Below are positions 1-8,713 of a DNA stretch of 64,000 bases, in pieces. Position numbers and translations under genes: made by a program. The DNA lies in NCBI GenBank assembly GCA_020342235.1, contig CP073212.1:124001-188000 (forward strand), written 5' to 3'. The notes under the pieces are model-generated. The model was given only the letters and a program-made list of their open reading frames with translations, did not search any database and was not told the DNA's origin. Within the stretch, counting starts at the first letter, position 1; the number at the start of each line of letters is the position of its first letter. The DNA comes from Saccharomycopsis phalli (Eukaryota > Ascomycota > Saccharomycetes > Ascoideales > Saccharomycopsidaceae).

Positions 1-515
1 TAACACTGCGCAAGGAGCTGTATGAATTTACGAAACTCTTCCATTCTCTCCTGTATCTGGCTATCCAGCCTCTCTATTGCCTCATAAAACTTATTTATCC
101 CACCTGCAAGCTGCTCACAGTCACATTTAATTGCTGCAAACAGAAAATCATCGTCATATTGCAAGTTCTTGTATCGTTCTCTGACCTTGGTAAACTCCTT
201 GTAATCACGATGAAACAACTGCACGGGCTTCTGATCCATAACAAAAAGCGACTTATCAATACTACTATCAACACCTTTGCTGAAAAACAGTGTCTCTTTA
301 ATCAAGCCCCCCAGTTTTCCCAACCTCTGAGTCAAGTCTCGAAGACCACGCTGTAGTGCCCCAAACTCATTTGCCTCGGTCTTTGTGAGTTCAAAATAGT
401 CTTTGGCCTGGTGGTTCGTCGGCGACGGCGTAATGGAAAAGCTCTGCAGCAACTTTCCCTCATTACTAGTATTGTAGAACCGTTCAACGAGTTCGGACAT
501 GACCTCAAACGGCAT
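1..515 (-). CDS. Unrecognised protein, N-terminal 171 residues (cut by window edge)
   Basis: An open frame on the minus strand runs from an ATG at 515 (MPFEVMSELVERFYN) to the left edge without a stop; the last complete codon ends at position 3, so the gene continues or ends just outside. A second in-frame ATG lies at 500 (MSELVERF). Codon use is typical of the neighbours and there are no internal stops over 171 codons, which supports coding. The visible protein is hydrophilic, rich in Lys, Glu and Gln, with heptad-like stretches (QRGLRDLTQRLGKLGGL; IERLDSQIQERMEEFRKF) that suggest helical or coiled-coil structure. It has no signal peptide or membrane segment. CTG codons in it should be read as Ser. 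A TATATAAA-like stretch sits only about 8 nt upstream of the first ATG, which makes the second ATG a reasonable alternative start. I do not recognise the family; small vesicle-tethering or kinetochore coiled-coil subunits look broadly similar, but I cannot assign it. Confidence 0.7.
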   Translation of the reverse strand, partial: MPFEVMSELVERFYNTSNEGKLLQSFSITPSPTNHQAKDYFELTKTEANEFGALQRGLRDLTQRLGKLGGLIKETLFFSKGVDSSIDKSLFVMDQKPVQLFHRDYKEFTKVRERYKNLQYDDDFLFAAIKCDCEQLAGGINKFYEAIERLDSQIQERMEEFRKFIQLLAQC

Positions 516-1498
516 GGGCGGGTTTATATATCGGAGTGCGCGTAGATTTTGAAAGACGCATAAACGGATGACCCTGAGCACGTGCTTCGGATCAAGAGCC
601 TACTACATGGATTACAAGCTTTTGGCTTGATCTTAAGATTTGAAGAATGATTTTAGATCCACAAGTCTCGTCGTAATGACTACTTTCCCAGCAGTTTTAT
701 TTTTTTCTGGAAGAAAAGAGATTTGGTCGCACAGTGACAACGAGTAGAATCCAATATATTTATGCACCTCTGTTGAGTAAACGAAAAGACGGCTTACTTA
801 AGTTCGGGTCGTTAATCCCTCGTCTATTATTTCACGGGCTAGATATGCCTCAAGATGAGGGGCATGGGATGTCGTAGATCATGATTGAGGAGCGATGCCC
901 GGAATGGGCCCTTGGGTCACAACAAAAACTGGGTTTTACATTGGGCCTGGAGAGCAATCTCTCATGTTACAATAATAAGTATTATTCAAAACTATAGTTG
1001 TACCAGAGTTCCGGGGGTGATTTGGAGCGCAGTGTACTTTGGTATATTTTTTAAAACGACAAAATTGGAAAATAGCGATAGCGACAGAATCAACAGTAAA
1101 CAAAAAGATTATCAAAACCCATATCTTCTGATCTGTAACAGTATATTACAAACAAATATATAATAAAGCATTTATAGGATCGTTTCATGCTCCAGCCACA
1201 GAAATCACTGTATAAGTAATATGCTAACATCGATTTACATAAAAGGCTCGTAGTACATTGCTATAAAAAGGAATAACAAGAAACCCGATTATACGGTGGA
1301 TATGATACTTTACCATTTTGGAAATATGTCAATAATTACGACTTGGGGATAAGTTTGTATAATCAACAGTAACATGAGAAATCCGATCTGAGCTGATCAT
1401 TGTTACCATAAGTTAATCTATATATTCTAGAGTAAGTGTATAAAACAAAGGAGCAATAAAAGATGTTAGCCAAGCTTGTTTGAATCTATGGCATTTTC
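516..1498. other. Intergenic stretch, no supported gene
   Basis: About 980 bp, AT-rich towards the right. A 92-codon plus-strand frame at 885-1163 is unconvincing: no family resemblance, codon use unlike the neighbours, and AT-rich composition in its second half. I see no tRNA, repeat array or strong regulatory site. Confidence 0.5.
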
Positions 1499-2185
1499 TT
1501 AATTAGGAGCATCACTGGTTGGAATAGGAGTGCTGACATCTTGATGATGTGTGTCATCTTGATGATGTGTACTATTAAAGAGTTTATGCTCGAGATCTTT
1601 CAAATGACGATCGTGATCATGGTCATGATCATGTGTGCCATTGGCGAGTTTGTGCTCGGTACAGTTAAAATGATGATCATGGTCATGATCATGAGTACCG
1701 TTGAAGAGTTTGTGCTCGTGATCTTTCAAATGGTGATCATGATCATGATCATGATCATGTGTACCATTAAGGATATTGCGCTGGGTATCATTTAAATGAT
1801 GGACAAGTTGCCTGTGGTGATCAAAAAAGGTGCTGTTTCGGATATCATCTCCGAAATGCGACTCGTTGTGCAAGTGTGGAATAAACAGATGTGGTCGAAG
1901 TTTACCCTTTTCATCACCTTCTGAATTTGTCTCGTTGTGCAAATGTGGAATAAACAGATGTGGTCGAAGCTTACCCTTTTCACCTTCTGAATTTGTCTCG
2001 TTGTGCAAATGTGGAATAAACAGGAATGGTTGAAACTTGTCGTGTTCACGGCCTTCCGAATTTGGCTCAGTCAGAGTACTATTATCATTTGGCGCAGCCT
2101 GAACCACTCCAATTTTTTGGGGAGGTTGGATTGCCGCACCATTGGCTAAAAGAGGTATTAAAATATAAGCAAGATTAAAGAGCAT
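1499..2185 (-). CDS. Secreted histidine-rich repeat glycoprotein
   Basis: This 228-residue protein begins with a hydrophobic signal peptide (MLFNLAYILIPLLANGAA). Residues about 50-115 hold three copies of a 21-23-residue unit containing FIPHLHNETNSEG and GKLRPHL. After a short linker, residues about 140-210 hold about four copies of a unit built as KL-x-NGT-HDHDHDH-HLKD-x-EH. The protein carries many N-X-S/T sequons (NET, NES, NGT, NCT, NST), so it should be heavily N-glycosylated. There is no hydrophobic C-terminal tail, so it is probably released or held non-covalently in the wall rather than GPI-anchored. Alternating His-Asp runs are a plausible binding surface for Zn, Ni or Cu; this is inference, since no known catalytic or zincophore motif (such as the HRxxH of Pra1) is present and no metal transporter is adjacent. 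A TATATAA sits about 35 bp upstream and a Reb1-type site about 140 bp upstream. One codon in the N-terminal third is CTG and should be Ser. Confidence 0.8.
   Translation of the reverse strand: MLFNLAYILIPLLANGAAIQPPQKIGVVQAAPNDNSTLTEPNSEGREHDKFQPFLFIPHLHNETNSEGEKGKLRPHLFIPHLHNETNSEGDEKGKLRPHLFIPHLHNESHFGDDIRNSTFFDHHRQLVHHLNDTQRNILNGTHDHDHDHDHHLKDHEHKLFNGTHDHDHDHHFNCTEHKLANGTHDHDHDHDRHLKDLEHKLFNSTHHQDDTHHQDVSTPIPTSDAPN
1530..2030 (-). repeat. In-gene tandem repeats of the His-rich protein
   Basis: Two repeat families lie inside the gene. Around 1545-1775 there is a degenerate array rich in atgatcatgatc, encoding His-Asp runs followed by NGT/NCT sequons. Around 1850-2030 there are three copies of a unit of roughly 60-66 nt containing tcgttgtgcaaatgtgg, encoding HLHNE and adjacent residues. 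The second and third copies of the latter are nearly identical at DNA level, which suggests recent duplication. Confidence 0.8.
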
Positions 2186-2324
2186 CGCTTGATGTTAAGC
2201 TACACACAAATATTGACCTTATATACCATTTTGTAACGCCTTTTTTGTAGTATCACTTTCTTGGAGATGACACTCCTCATGGTCGGTATTCAAAGCCTAC
2301 AAGCATAAGTTCATTTGCCGAGTA

Positions 2325-2332
2325 CCGGGTAA
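2325..2332 (-). promoter_or_regulatory. Reb1-type site upstream of the His-rich gene
   Basis: CCGGGTAA (TTACCCGG on the minus strand) lies 140 bp upstream of the His-rich protein start. It matches the Reb1 general regulatory factor consensus and is one of eight such sites in the window, all upstream of genes. Confidence 0.5.
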
Positions 2333-2699
2333 CTTCACTACCAATGGGCAGGATGCGGCTTAATTGTAGGCGAATTTTTTTTTTTTTTGAATAATAAGTA
2401 ATGTCTAGCTATAAATAGTTGTAGTTTGACAGTGTCTCAGATCTGCATGAGGGAAATAGATAAGGGTATAATAATTATAAAAATAAAAATTAATTAAATA
2501 ACAATTGACTGCAATGAAGTACGGGTTTAAAGCTGTGCCTGGTTTTGAAATATAATAGACTGCATTGTGGATTGTACTATTCCACGGACTATGTGTGTGC
2601 AGATTAGCCACGTTAAATGATTGACAATGTGTGATGTACTGTTAGGAACGACTGTAGAGAGGAATCCCATGTGTTATCCTTTTCAGTTTGATTTGATTA

Positions 2700-3150
2700 G
2701 TTTATTTGATTATTGATTATTGATTATTGATTATTGATTAGCTGGACTGCTTGATTGATTAGTTTGATTGGTTGGTCGTTTGATTGGTTATTTAGTTACT
2801 CGTTTGATTGGTTATTTAGTTACTCGTTTGATTGGTTATTTAGTTACTCGTTTGATTGGTTATTTGGTTGATTGGTTGATTGGTTGATTGATTATTTGAT
2901 TAGCTTGACTGCTAGATTGATTTGATTAGTTTGATTGGTTAATTGATTGATTGGTTAATTGGTTGATTTGATTTGTTTGTCTGTTTGATTTCTTGTATGA
3001 TATGATTGTTTGATTTGCTTGACTTGCTTGTATGATTTACTTGTTTGACTTACTTGTTTGACTTGTTTGACTTGTTTGATTTGCTTGTTTGATTTGCTTG
3101 TTTGATTTGCTTGTTTGATTTGCTTGTTTGATTTGCTTGTTTGATTTGTC
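2700..3150. repeat. TTGATT-rich minisatellite block
   Basis: The 1.1 kb between the His-rich gene and the first kelch gene is dominated by simple and tandem repeats. A 7-nt unit (gattatt) repeats about four to five times at 2710-2741. A 24-nt unit starting cgtttgattgg occupies 2777-2872 in four copies, the last diverged. A 13-nt unit (ttgatttgcttgt) repeats six or more times at about 3066-3149. The units are clearly related to one another. There is no credible ORF here. Confidence 0.85.
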
Positions 3151-3279
3151 TTGGAATGTACCTAGTTGATACCCAGATAGCACCGAATTAGACGCAAAGA
3201 AGATGAGCTAACTCAATCTGGTAATCACGTCACAACTGCCTTCAATACACACGGCGACACTCGCATGGTTGAGCATCCG

Positions 3280-5412
3280 TCAAAATAAGCTATTGTGTGC
3301 GTTGAATGGATTGTTGTACCCTTGAGCATAGATTGGAAGCTCCAAGTTAATTATACTGCCAACCGGATAGCCCCTCTTGAGGAATTCCAAGATTGGCGAC
3401 TGCGAATTGTACTTGGATACTTCGTCGATATCCAGCTTTTCACAGAGCAAAAGGCCGCCAAGGGTACAAACTTTCCCGTTGGAGAAACAGGTGCTGGAGC
3501 CAAGCAAGTTCAAGTGGGTTGCCGTGATTTTGTTGGAACGGATGATAAAGTATATTTTTCTGGCCATGGCTGGAGTCAATTTCCCAGAGTAGAGGAGTTT
3601 TGTCAATTCGTCCTCGAAATCCTTTTCTAGTGCGTCACGGATATACGAGTTTACGTAGGAATCGTCAATGAACCCACTGTAGTCAATGTACGTGGAGAGT
3701 CGGTGGTAGCACTTGGAAAACACCCAGACGTTGGTCGACAAATCTAGCATGACAAGACGCAAGTAGCGACGGTTCAAGTTTTCGCTGAGCTGGTCAGCGA
3801 TCTTGGCTGCGTCAGGAAGCGAGTCTGGCTCTATATTTTCGTTACCAAAGACAGACTGTTTCAGCTGCAACTCGTGGTACATTTGGTCTTTGTTGAATCC
3901 CCCCGAGAAGAGAAGGTACTTGTCCAAGAGAATGATCTGGTGGCCTGCTCTTGGATACAGGACGGGAAAGAGCACGTCCAACGGGACACAGAACTTGGTA
4001 AACTTGTGACTACGAGTGGTGAGTTTTGTCCAGGACTGGGTCTGGAAGGAGTACCGCCACAAGTCGCCAAAAATCTGCGACATGTTGCTTCCGCCATGGA
4101 CAAGAATACTCTTGTTCTGGTGATTCTTCACCCACAGCTGGCTAGTGGAATCGAATTCCGTGGTGGGTTCCTCGGTCTGCGGTTTTACTTTGGAGATTGG
4201 CGGACTGTTCACCTTGGCGATCACGGGAAGAAATGCCGAGTCGTCGCAGAGAATCGCGGCGTGGAATGAGCGATTCAACGGGCCGGTGTTGTTGCTGAAG
4301 AGGTGGTCGGCACGGGCCTGGGACGAGAACTTGATGTAGCCTTTTGCTGCGATTTCCTCGACTGTGAGCTCGATCTCCCAGTTGTATGATAGCGAGTACC
4401 ATTTTTTGCCCTTGAAGTCCTTGGCGGTGCCTCCAAAGACAAACAAGGGGATGACCCACTTTTTCTTGTTGTCTATTGAGTCGAAGTCGACTTCCTTGAT
4501 CCCGAGCGAGGTGGTGGTGTGACCGAATCTGGGAAAGTGGATTTGCTGAGACAGCAGGGAGTCGACAAGGGTGATTAGCTGAAACGTGAACAACACGGTG
4601 TCAAACACCCAGGCGTCGCCGTTGACTTTCAAGTCGCGCTGTAGGTATGTTGTGCCGTCTTTGGTGTGCAGAAGCGTGGTGACAAGCTGGAAACCACCGT
4701 AGAGAAACACGTAGCGGCTTGTTAGCATGGTAGCGGTCATACAGCAGAGGCTGGGCGGCGGCTGGGAGTTGATTGGCGGCACCTGGATGATATTTGTCTC
4801 GGTGTTCCAGAAGTAAATGTCATGGTTGCACACCAACGACGGGTTGTTCAACAACTCGTCCTTGAGCGGGAACGGGTATGGTCCGCCCTGGACCTTGATG
4901 GAGCTCAAATCGGGGATGTTGTAGTTGTCGGCATTGGTGAGTCGTAATCCGCCAAAGACGTATATTTTGTCGTCAATGGCGACTGAGGTATGGAAAAGAA
5001 GCGGAGGGATACACTGGCGGCCGTAGACCGTGGGACAATACGTGAACCCGATGAAACTGTCGAGGGCCTTTGTAGGCTCTTCGGGCACCGGGCTCGGGTC
5101 GCCAGCGACTTTTGTACTGGCATTGAGTATCTGTAACTTGGACGATGAGTTCTCGACCACCATGGTGAGGCTGTCAATCAATTTCTGGAACGACAAGACA
5201 TCAGAGACGGGTTTCCAGATGCGGTAGGACAGCATGTATTGGGGGTTGTCGGAGGGAGACGCGTGGGCTGCGGTTGTGGGCTGAGCGAGGCTTTGTTCAA
5301 GAACGGCGGAAGCCAGCTTCACGTCATTGCGGTCGGAGGTGCTTTCCAGGGGATCGTGGTAGTTGAGTGGGAGGTGGAACGGCTTATAATTGAGGAAACC
5401 TGGGTTTGTCAT
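3280..5412 (-). CDS. GPB1/GPB2: Kelch-repeat Gpb1/Gpb2 (Krh)-family protein, copy 1
   Basis: This is a 710-residue kelch protein. I take the start at 5412 (MTNPGFLNYKPF); the frame stays open upstream, but that extension is low-complexity (THTHT) and has no counterpart in the family. Kelch blades show as KIYVFGGL, RYVFLYGGF, PLFVFGGT, SILVHGGSNMSQIFGDLWRY, KYLLFSGGF and a last GGLLL near the C terminus. A block resembling S. cerevisiae Gpb2 (PFPLKDELLNNPSLV, then PPSLCC and YVFLYGGFQ) identifies the family from recall. Gpb1/Gpb2 are beta-propeller partners of the G-alpha Gpa2; they restrain PKA signalling downstream of cAMP and stabilise the Ras GAPs Ira1/2. A diverged paralogue lies at 10045-12222 in the opposite orientation. 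Which S. cerevisiae paralogue corresponds to which copy cannot be decided. Confidence 0.85.
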   Translation of the reverse strand: MTNPGFLNYKPFHLPLNYHDPLESTSDRNDVKLASAVLEQSLAQPTTAAHASPSDNPQYMLSYRIWKPVSDVLSFQKLIDSLTMVVENSSSKLQILNASTKVAGDPSPVPEEPTKALDSFIGFTYCPTVYGRQCIPPLLFHTSVAIDDKIYVFGGLRLTNADNYNIPDLSSIKVQGGPYPFPLKDELLNNPSLVCNHDIYFWNTETNIIQVPPINSQPPPSLCCMTATMLTSRYVFLYGGFQLVTTLLHTKDGTTYLQRDLKVNGDAWVFDTVLFTFQLITLVDSLLSQQIHFPRFGHTTTSLGIKEVDFDSIDNKKKWVIPLFVFGGTAKDFKGKKWYSLSYNWEIELTVEEIAAKGYIKFSSQARADHLFSNNTGPLNRSFHAAILCDDSAFLPVIAKVNSPPISKVKPQTEEPTTEFDSTSQLWVKNHQNKSILVHGGSNMSQIFGDLWRYSFQTQSWTKLTTRSHKFTKFCVPLDVLFPVLYPRAGHQIILLDKYLLFSGGFNKDQMYHELQLKQSVFGNENIEPDSLPDAAKIADQLSENLNRRYLRLVMLDLSTNVWVFSKCYHRLSTYIDYSGFIDDSYVNSYIRDALEKDFEDELTKLLYSGKLTPAMARKIYFIIRSNKITATHLNLLGSSTCFSNGKVCTLGGLLLCEKLDIDEVSKYNSQSPILEFLKRGYPVGSIINLELPIYAQGYNNPFNAHNSLF

Positions 5413-6998
5413 GGTGTGTGTGTGTGTGAGAAAAAGAAATTTGTATGGATGCGACTCAATGTGAGAGGTGTAGTTGAGGTTCGCCGAACGAGGGGTGGAT
5501 TGTAATAATGCGCGAACGATATATGCAAGCGATGCAGATCTGCAGCATGCTAAGGCAGTGAACGGTGTGTTGAATGAAGATGGAAAGGGCAAGAGGAGAA
5601 AAGAATGGGAAACACGGGGTGAAGATCATCGGGATATCTGTACGGGGAGGTCGAGTGGATTGTGCAATACCGAAAACTCGCGTGAGTACTTGAGATCTGC
5701 TCTCGATGCCGACGCGACATGACATGACCACATGCCGAGGCTACAATAAAATGATCCATGTTATTGACTGAGGTTGGTGGGTGAGTGTATGTTGGTGTTG
5801 CTATTTAATAGACCAGTTTAGGCAAGCTAGGATAGGCTTGGTCATACTTAGCCAAGCATGGTCAAACTTACTCAACTTTAGTCAATCTAGCCTAACTTAG
5901 ACAAGCTTGGCCAATCGGCCAACAGTCAGTAGTCAAATATCAAAACCATTGCTGTATAATCCCATTTCATTTTACCTATAACCTATAGAATGCCTCCTGT
6001 GTAAAATTTATACTCCCACCGGACCATTGCTCGCATTTTTTCCAGTCCAACGGGGTTTAGCATTGTCTGCCCAGTGGTCAGAAACACTTGGAAACAAGCC
6101 GTTGAATACGTTCCATTTAATAAGCTTTTTATACATTCCATTTAATAAACTCCATATTATACATTCCATTTAATAAACTCCATTTTATACATTCCATTTA
6201 ATAACTCCATTTAATACATTCCATTTAATAAACTCCATTTTATACATTTCATTTTGAAAACATTGTCATAAACTATACTGTGGAGCTCAGAAGCAAGACC
6301 ATGTCTTAGTGCCGATTCTCGCTTACCAGTGCCTGAATATTTTTCACTGGCCAAGGCAAACGGGCCCTTTGTTATGGTACATACAGACAATGTAGGTCAA
6401 CCATCCTGCGATATGATAATATCAACGTAAATCCAGCCATGCGTCTGCCAATTATAAAGTGGCTGTATTAAATATGCTGGAGGCATGTCTACATATTAAA
6501 CTGCAATGGTCGACTATTAAAATCCAATGATTCACCAATGGCTATATTAGCAGCTAATTATAACAACTGATTTAATGCCGCTGACGGACAACTGATTTAA
6601 ACCCGTTGACGGGCAACTGATTTTCCAGCTGATTTAGCCATCATCCACCAATACCGAATCTGACGTTTTGCAAAAGTTGCCGAAATATCATAATATTCGG
6701 TAATAATTGCAACATCATTCACATCCTCATTACAAATTCCCACTGCTCCATTATTAACCCCCTCATTCTATTCCCACTGCTCCATTCCAACCGCAACCGT
6801 CGGTTGACCCATAAATCTGTCCCACTTGAGCGCGATTCCCAAACCTTGTATCTGCTACACAATTTGAACCTACGTAAATCAACTATATATATTAAATATA
6901 TTAAATAACCACATTCTCCCACCACTCTTTTCGCTTGTGTTGTCACATCCTTCGCCTCCTTCGCCTCGTTTCCGCACACTCCTTGCCAAGCACACTCC
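5413..6998. other. Intergenic stretch with degenerate repeats, no gene
   Basis: About 1.6 kb. It starts with a GT-rich leader just upstream of the kelch start. A degenerate CAAGCtTGGTCA/CTTAGcC array follows at about 5810-5925, then the 28-nt array described separately, then small AT-rich motifs including a repeated gcaactgattt near 6587-6630. ORFs of 70-105 codons here are antisense to flanking genes or low-complexity, and I do not accept them. Confidence 0.6.
6110..6246. repeat. 27-28-nt tandem array
   Basis: About five head-to-tail copies of a unit beginning ttccatttaataaactcca and ending in a variable tattataca/ttttataca. The first copy is diverged (aataagctttt) and the fourth is one base short. 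The array is AT-rich, non-coding, and unlike the other arrays in the window. Confidence 0.85.
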
Positions 6999-7313
6999 TT
7001 ATTTAAAATGCACGGCAATTGGAACCACAATAACAATAATCAATATTATGACTGCCACAATTAAACAAATCTTCATCTTCATATTCTCCTTCCAAAAGTG
7101 GCGACGAGCCCGCTTAGCCCCCTCGTTGAGATGTCTGGCGGACTGATCCAAGTCACCAGCGGTCCGAGAAAGACTGTTCAAGTCCTCGCCCCGTTGTTGC
7201 ACCTGGTTGATGTTGTTGCGCATGGACTCTACCGCCTCATTGATATCGTCCTTGATCTTGTTGATCTTCTCGTTGCCCTTAGGCTCATACGGATCATATG
7301 GTTGCGCCGACAT
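6999..7313 (-). CDS. SNC2: R-SNARE, synaptobrevin (exocytic v-SNARE)
   Basis: This is a 104-residue tail-anchored v-SNARE. The start at 7313 (MSAQPYDPYEP) matches the short N terminus of fungal Snc proteins; the upstream in-frame ATG at 7334 lies close to a Reb1-type site and adds unrelated residues. The SNARE helix runs from about residue 22 to 80 (INKIKDDINEAVESMRNNI), with the zero-layer arginine in VQQRGEDL. A basic WKENMKMK juxtamembrane segment precedes a single C-terminal anchor (ICLIVAVIILIIVIVVPIAV). Known role of the family: docking and fusion of post-Golgi vesicles at the plasma membrane with Sso and Sec9, and endocytic recycling. The gene is intronless here, although S. cerevisiae SNC1 has an intron. 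It shares a 104-bp divergent promoter with GCD2. Confidence 0.92.
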   Translation of the reverse strand: MSAQPYDPYEPKGNEKINKIKDDINEAVESMRNNINQVQQRGEDLNSLSRTAGDLDQSARHLNEGAKRARRHFWKENMKMKICLIVAVIILIIVIVVPIAVHFK

Positions 7314-7353
7314 TGTTATGTCAAAGGACGCCACGAAAACTTAACATACTGAG

Positions 7354-7361
7354 TTACCCGG
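7354..7361 (+). promoter_or_regulatory. Reb1-type site in the SNC/GCD2 divergent promoter
   Basis: TTACCCGG lies in the middle of the 104-bp gap between the divergent SNC and GCD2 starts. It is followed after 4 nt by the GGGCTCGCAA element, so the two form a composite. Confidence 0.6.
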
Positions 7362-7365
7362 ACAC

Positions 7366-7375
7366 GGGCTCGCAA
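7366..7375 (+). promoter_or_regulatory. GGGCTCGCAA promoter element, copy 1
   Basis: An exact 10-mer that recurs upstream of CDC50 (twice, in opposite orientations) and MYO2. Here, as at MYO2, it lies immediately downstream of TTACCCGG. The binding factor is unknown to me. Confidence 0.5.
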
Positions 7376-7417
7376 TGGGGGAAAAAGTTTGGCCATCATC
7401 AACCCAAGATTTTTGCA

Positions 7418-8713
7418 ATGGACAAGCTCAGCAACAAGGAGTTGAAGGAATTGAAGAAGAAGGAAAAGGCGGCGCGGCGCATGGCGCAAAAGGGCGGCCC
7501 GCCCGAAGGATCCGCAAAACCAGCGTCCACGCCGTCCACCAGCCAGATCAAAAAGTCAATCAACCAGCCAGTGAAACCACCAACCACAACCCCGTCGTTG
7601 TTCCTGCACTTGCCCACCAGGGAACAGCGCAGCGCAAACTTGCCCCACAAGCTTCTCCAGGTGATCCATCCTAGTGTGCTTCGATTGGCCGAGCAGTATA
7701 GCAATTATACCATTGTGGGGTCCATGGCACGGTGCGAAACCATGTTGGAAGCCTTCAAGCAGGCCATCTCTGAGTACCTGACGCCGGAGAAGGTCACGTT
7801 TGGCCGGAGTTTGACCACGTACTTGAGCCACCAGATTGACTTTCTCAAGAACTCGCGGCCTCTTAACGTTGCCATGGGCAACGCGATCCGCTGGCTCAAG
7901 CAGGAAATCTCAGTGTTGTCGATCGACTTGTCCGAGTCCGACGCCAAGCAGGCCATTGTCGAGAAAATCGACTCGTTCATCAGTGAGAAAATCCGCTATG
8001 CTGCAGTGGGAATCGTCAACCATGCCAGCACGCAAATCTCGCCTGGTTTCACCGTGCTCACGTTCGGCCACTCTCAGGTGTTGGAGCAGTTGTTTGCTGC
8101 CCAGGCCAGCAAAGATATCACGGTAATAATCATCGATTCCCGGCCCTTGTTCGAGGGAAGACGCATGCTCAAGGCTTTGATAGACAAGGGCATCTCGTGC
8201 AAATACTACCTCATCACCGCATTGGCAAACGTCCTTGCCGAAACTCAGGTCGATTGCGTGTTTCTTGGCGCACATTCCATGCTTTCCAACGGCCGCTTGT
8301 ACTCACGTGTCGGAACCGCAATGATTGCAATGATGGCCCGCAAGAAAAACGTGCCAGTGCTTGTATGTTGCGAGTACATCAAGTTTTCGGAGCGGATCCA
8401 GTTGGACTCGGTGACCCAGAACGAATTGGGCGACTACGAGTTGTTGATGAACTTTGGCGGAGGTCCTCCGCAGAAGAAAAACTTTGCCCTTGAAAAGTTG
8501 GTCGCCGACAAGGCCAAGAAGGGCGACAAGGCCCAGAAGAGCGTCGACGATTCGCCGTTGGTTGATGTCTTGGGCAAGTCAGAGAACTTGAAGGTGTTGA
8601 GTATCATGTACGACTTGACCCCGCCCCAGTACATTAACAAGGTGATTACCGAGTTGGGGGTCTTGCCTCCTTCGTCCGTCCCGGTCATCTTGCGCGAGTA
8701 CAAAAGTACATGA
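7418..8713 (+). CDS. GCD2: eIF2B delta subunit
   Basis: This is a 431-residue regulatory subunit of eIF2B, the guanine nucleotide exchange factor for eIF2. The start at 7418 (MDKLSNKELKELKKKEKAARR) gives the expected Lys-rich N-terminal tail. The in-frame extension to 7298 would run through the promoter elements and is rejected. The eIF2B alpha/beta/delta Rossmann-like core spans about residue 95 to the end. Diagnostic stretches are LSHQIDFLKNSRPL, MGNAIRWLKQEIS, IIDSRPLFEGRRML, VFLGAHSMLSNG, GTAMIAM, VLVCCEYIKFSERIQLDSV and the C-terminal YDLTPPQYI with PPSSVPVILREY, all strongly conserved with yeast Gcd2. The residue before TPEKVTF is CTG (7778-7780), better read as Ser. The N-terminal tail is shorter than in S. 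cerevisiae Gcd2 (651 aa), as in many other fungi. Confidence 0.95.
   Translation: MDKLSNKELKELKKKEKAARRMAQKGGPPEGSAKPASTPSTSQIKKSINQPVKPPTTTPSLFLHLPTREQRSANLPHKLLQVIHPSVLRLAEQYSNYTIVGSMARCETMLEAFKQAISEYLTPEKVTFGRSLTTYLSHQIDFLKNSRPLNVAMGNAIRWLKQEISVLSIDLSESDAKQAIVEKIDSFISEKIRYAAVGIVNHASTQISPGFTVLTFGHSQVLEQLFAAQASKDITVIIIDSRPLFEGRRMLKALIDKGISCKYYLITALANVLAETQVDCVFLGAHSMLSNGRLYSRVGTAMIAMMARKKNVPVLVCCEYIKFSERIQLDSVTQNELGDYELLMNFGGGPPQKKNFALEKLVADKAKKGDKAQKSVDDSPLVDVLGKSENLKVLSIMYDLTPPQYINKVITELGVLPPSSVPVILREYKST

Noticed and set aside
885-1163. 92-codon frame after the left-edge gene
   Set aside because: Composition changes midway, codon use is unlike the neighbours, and no motif is recognisable.
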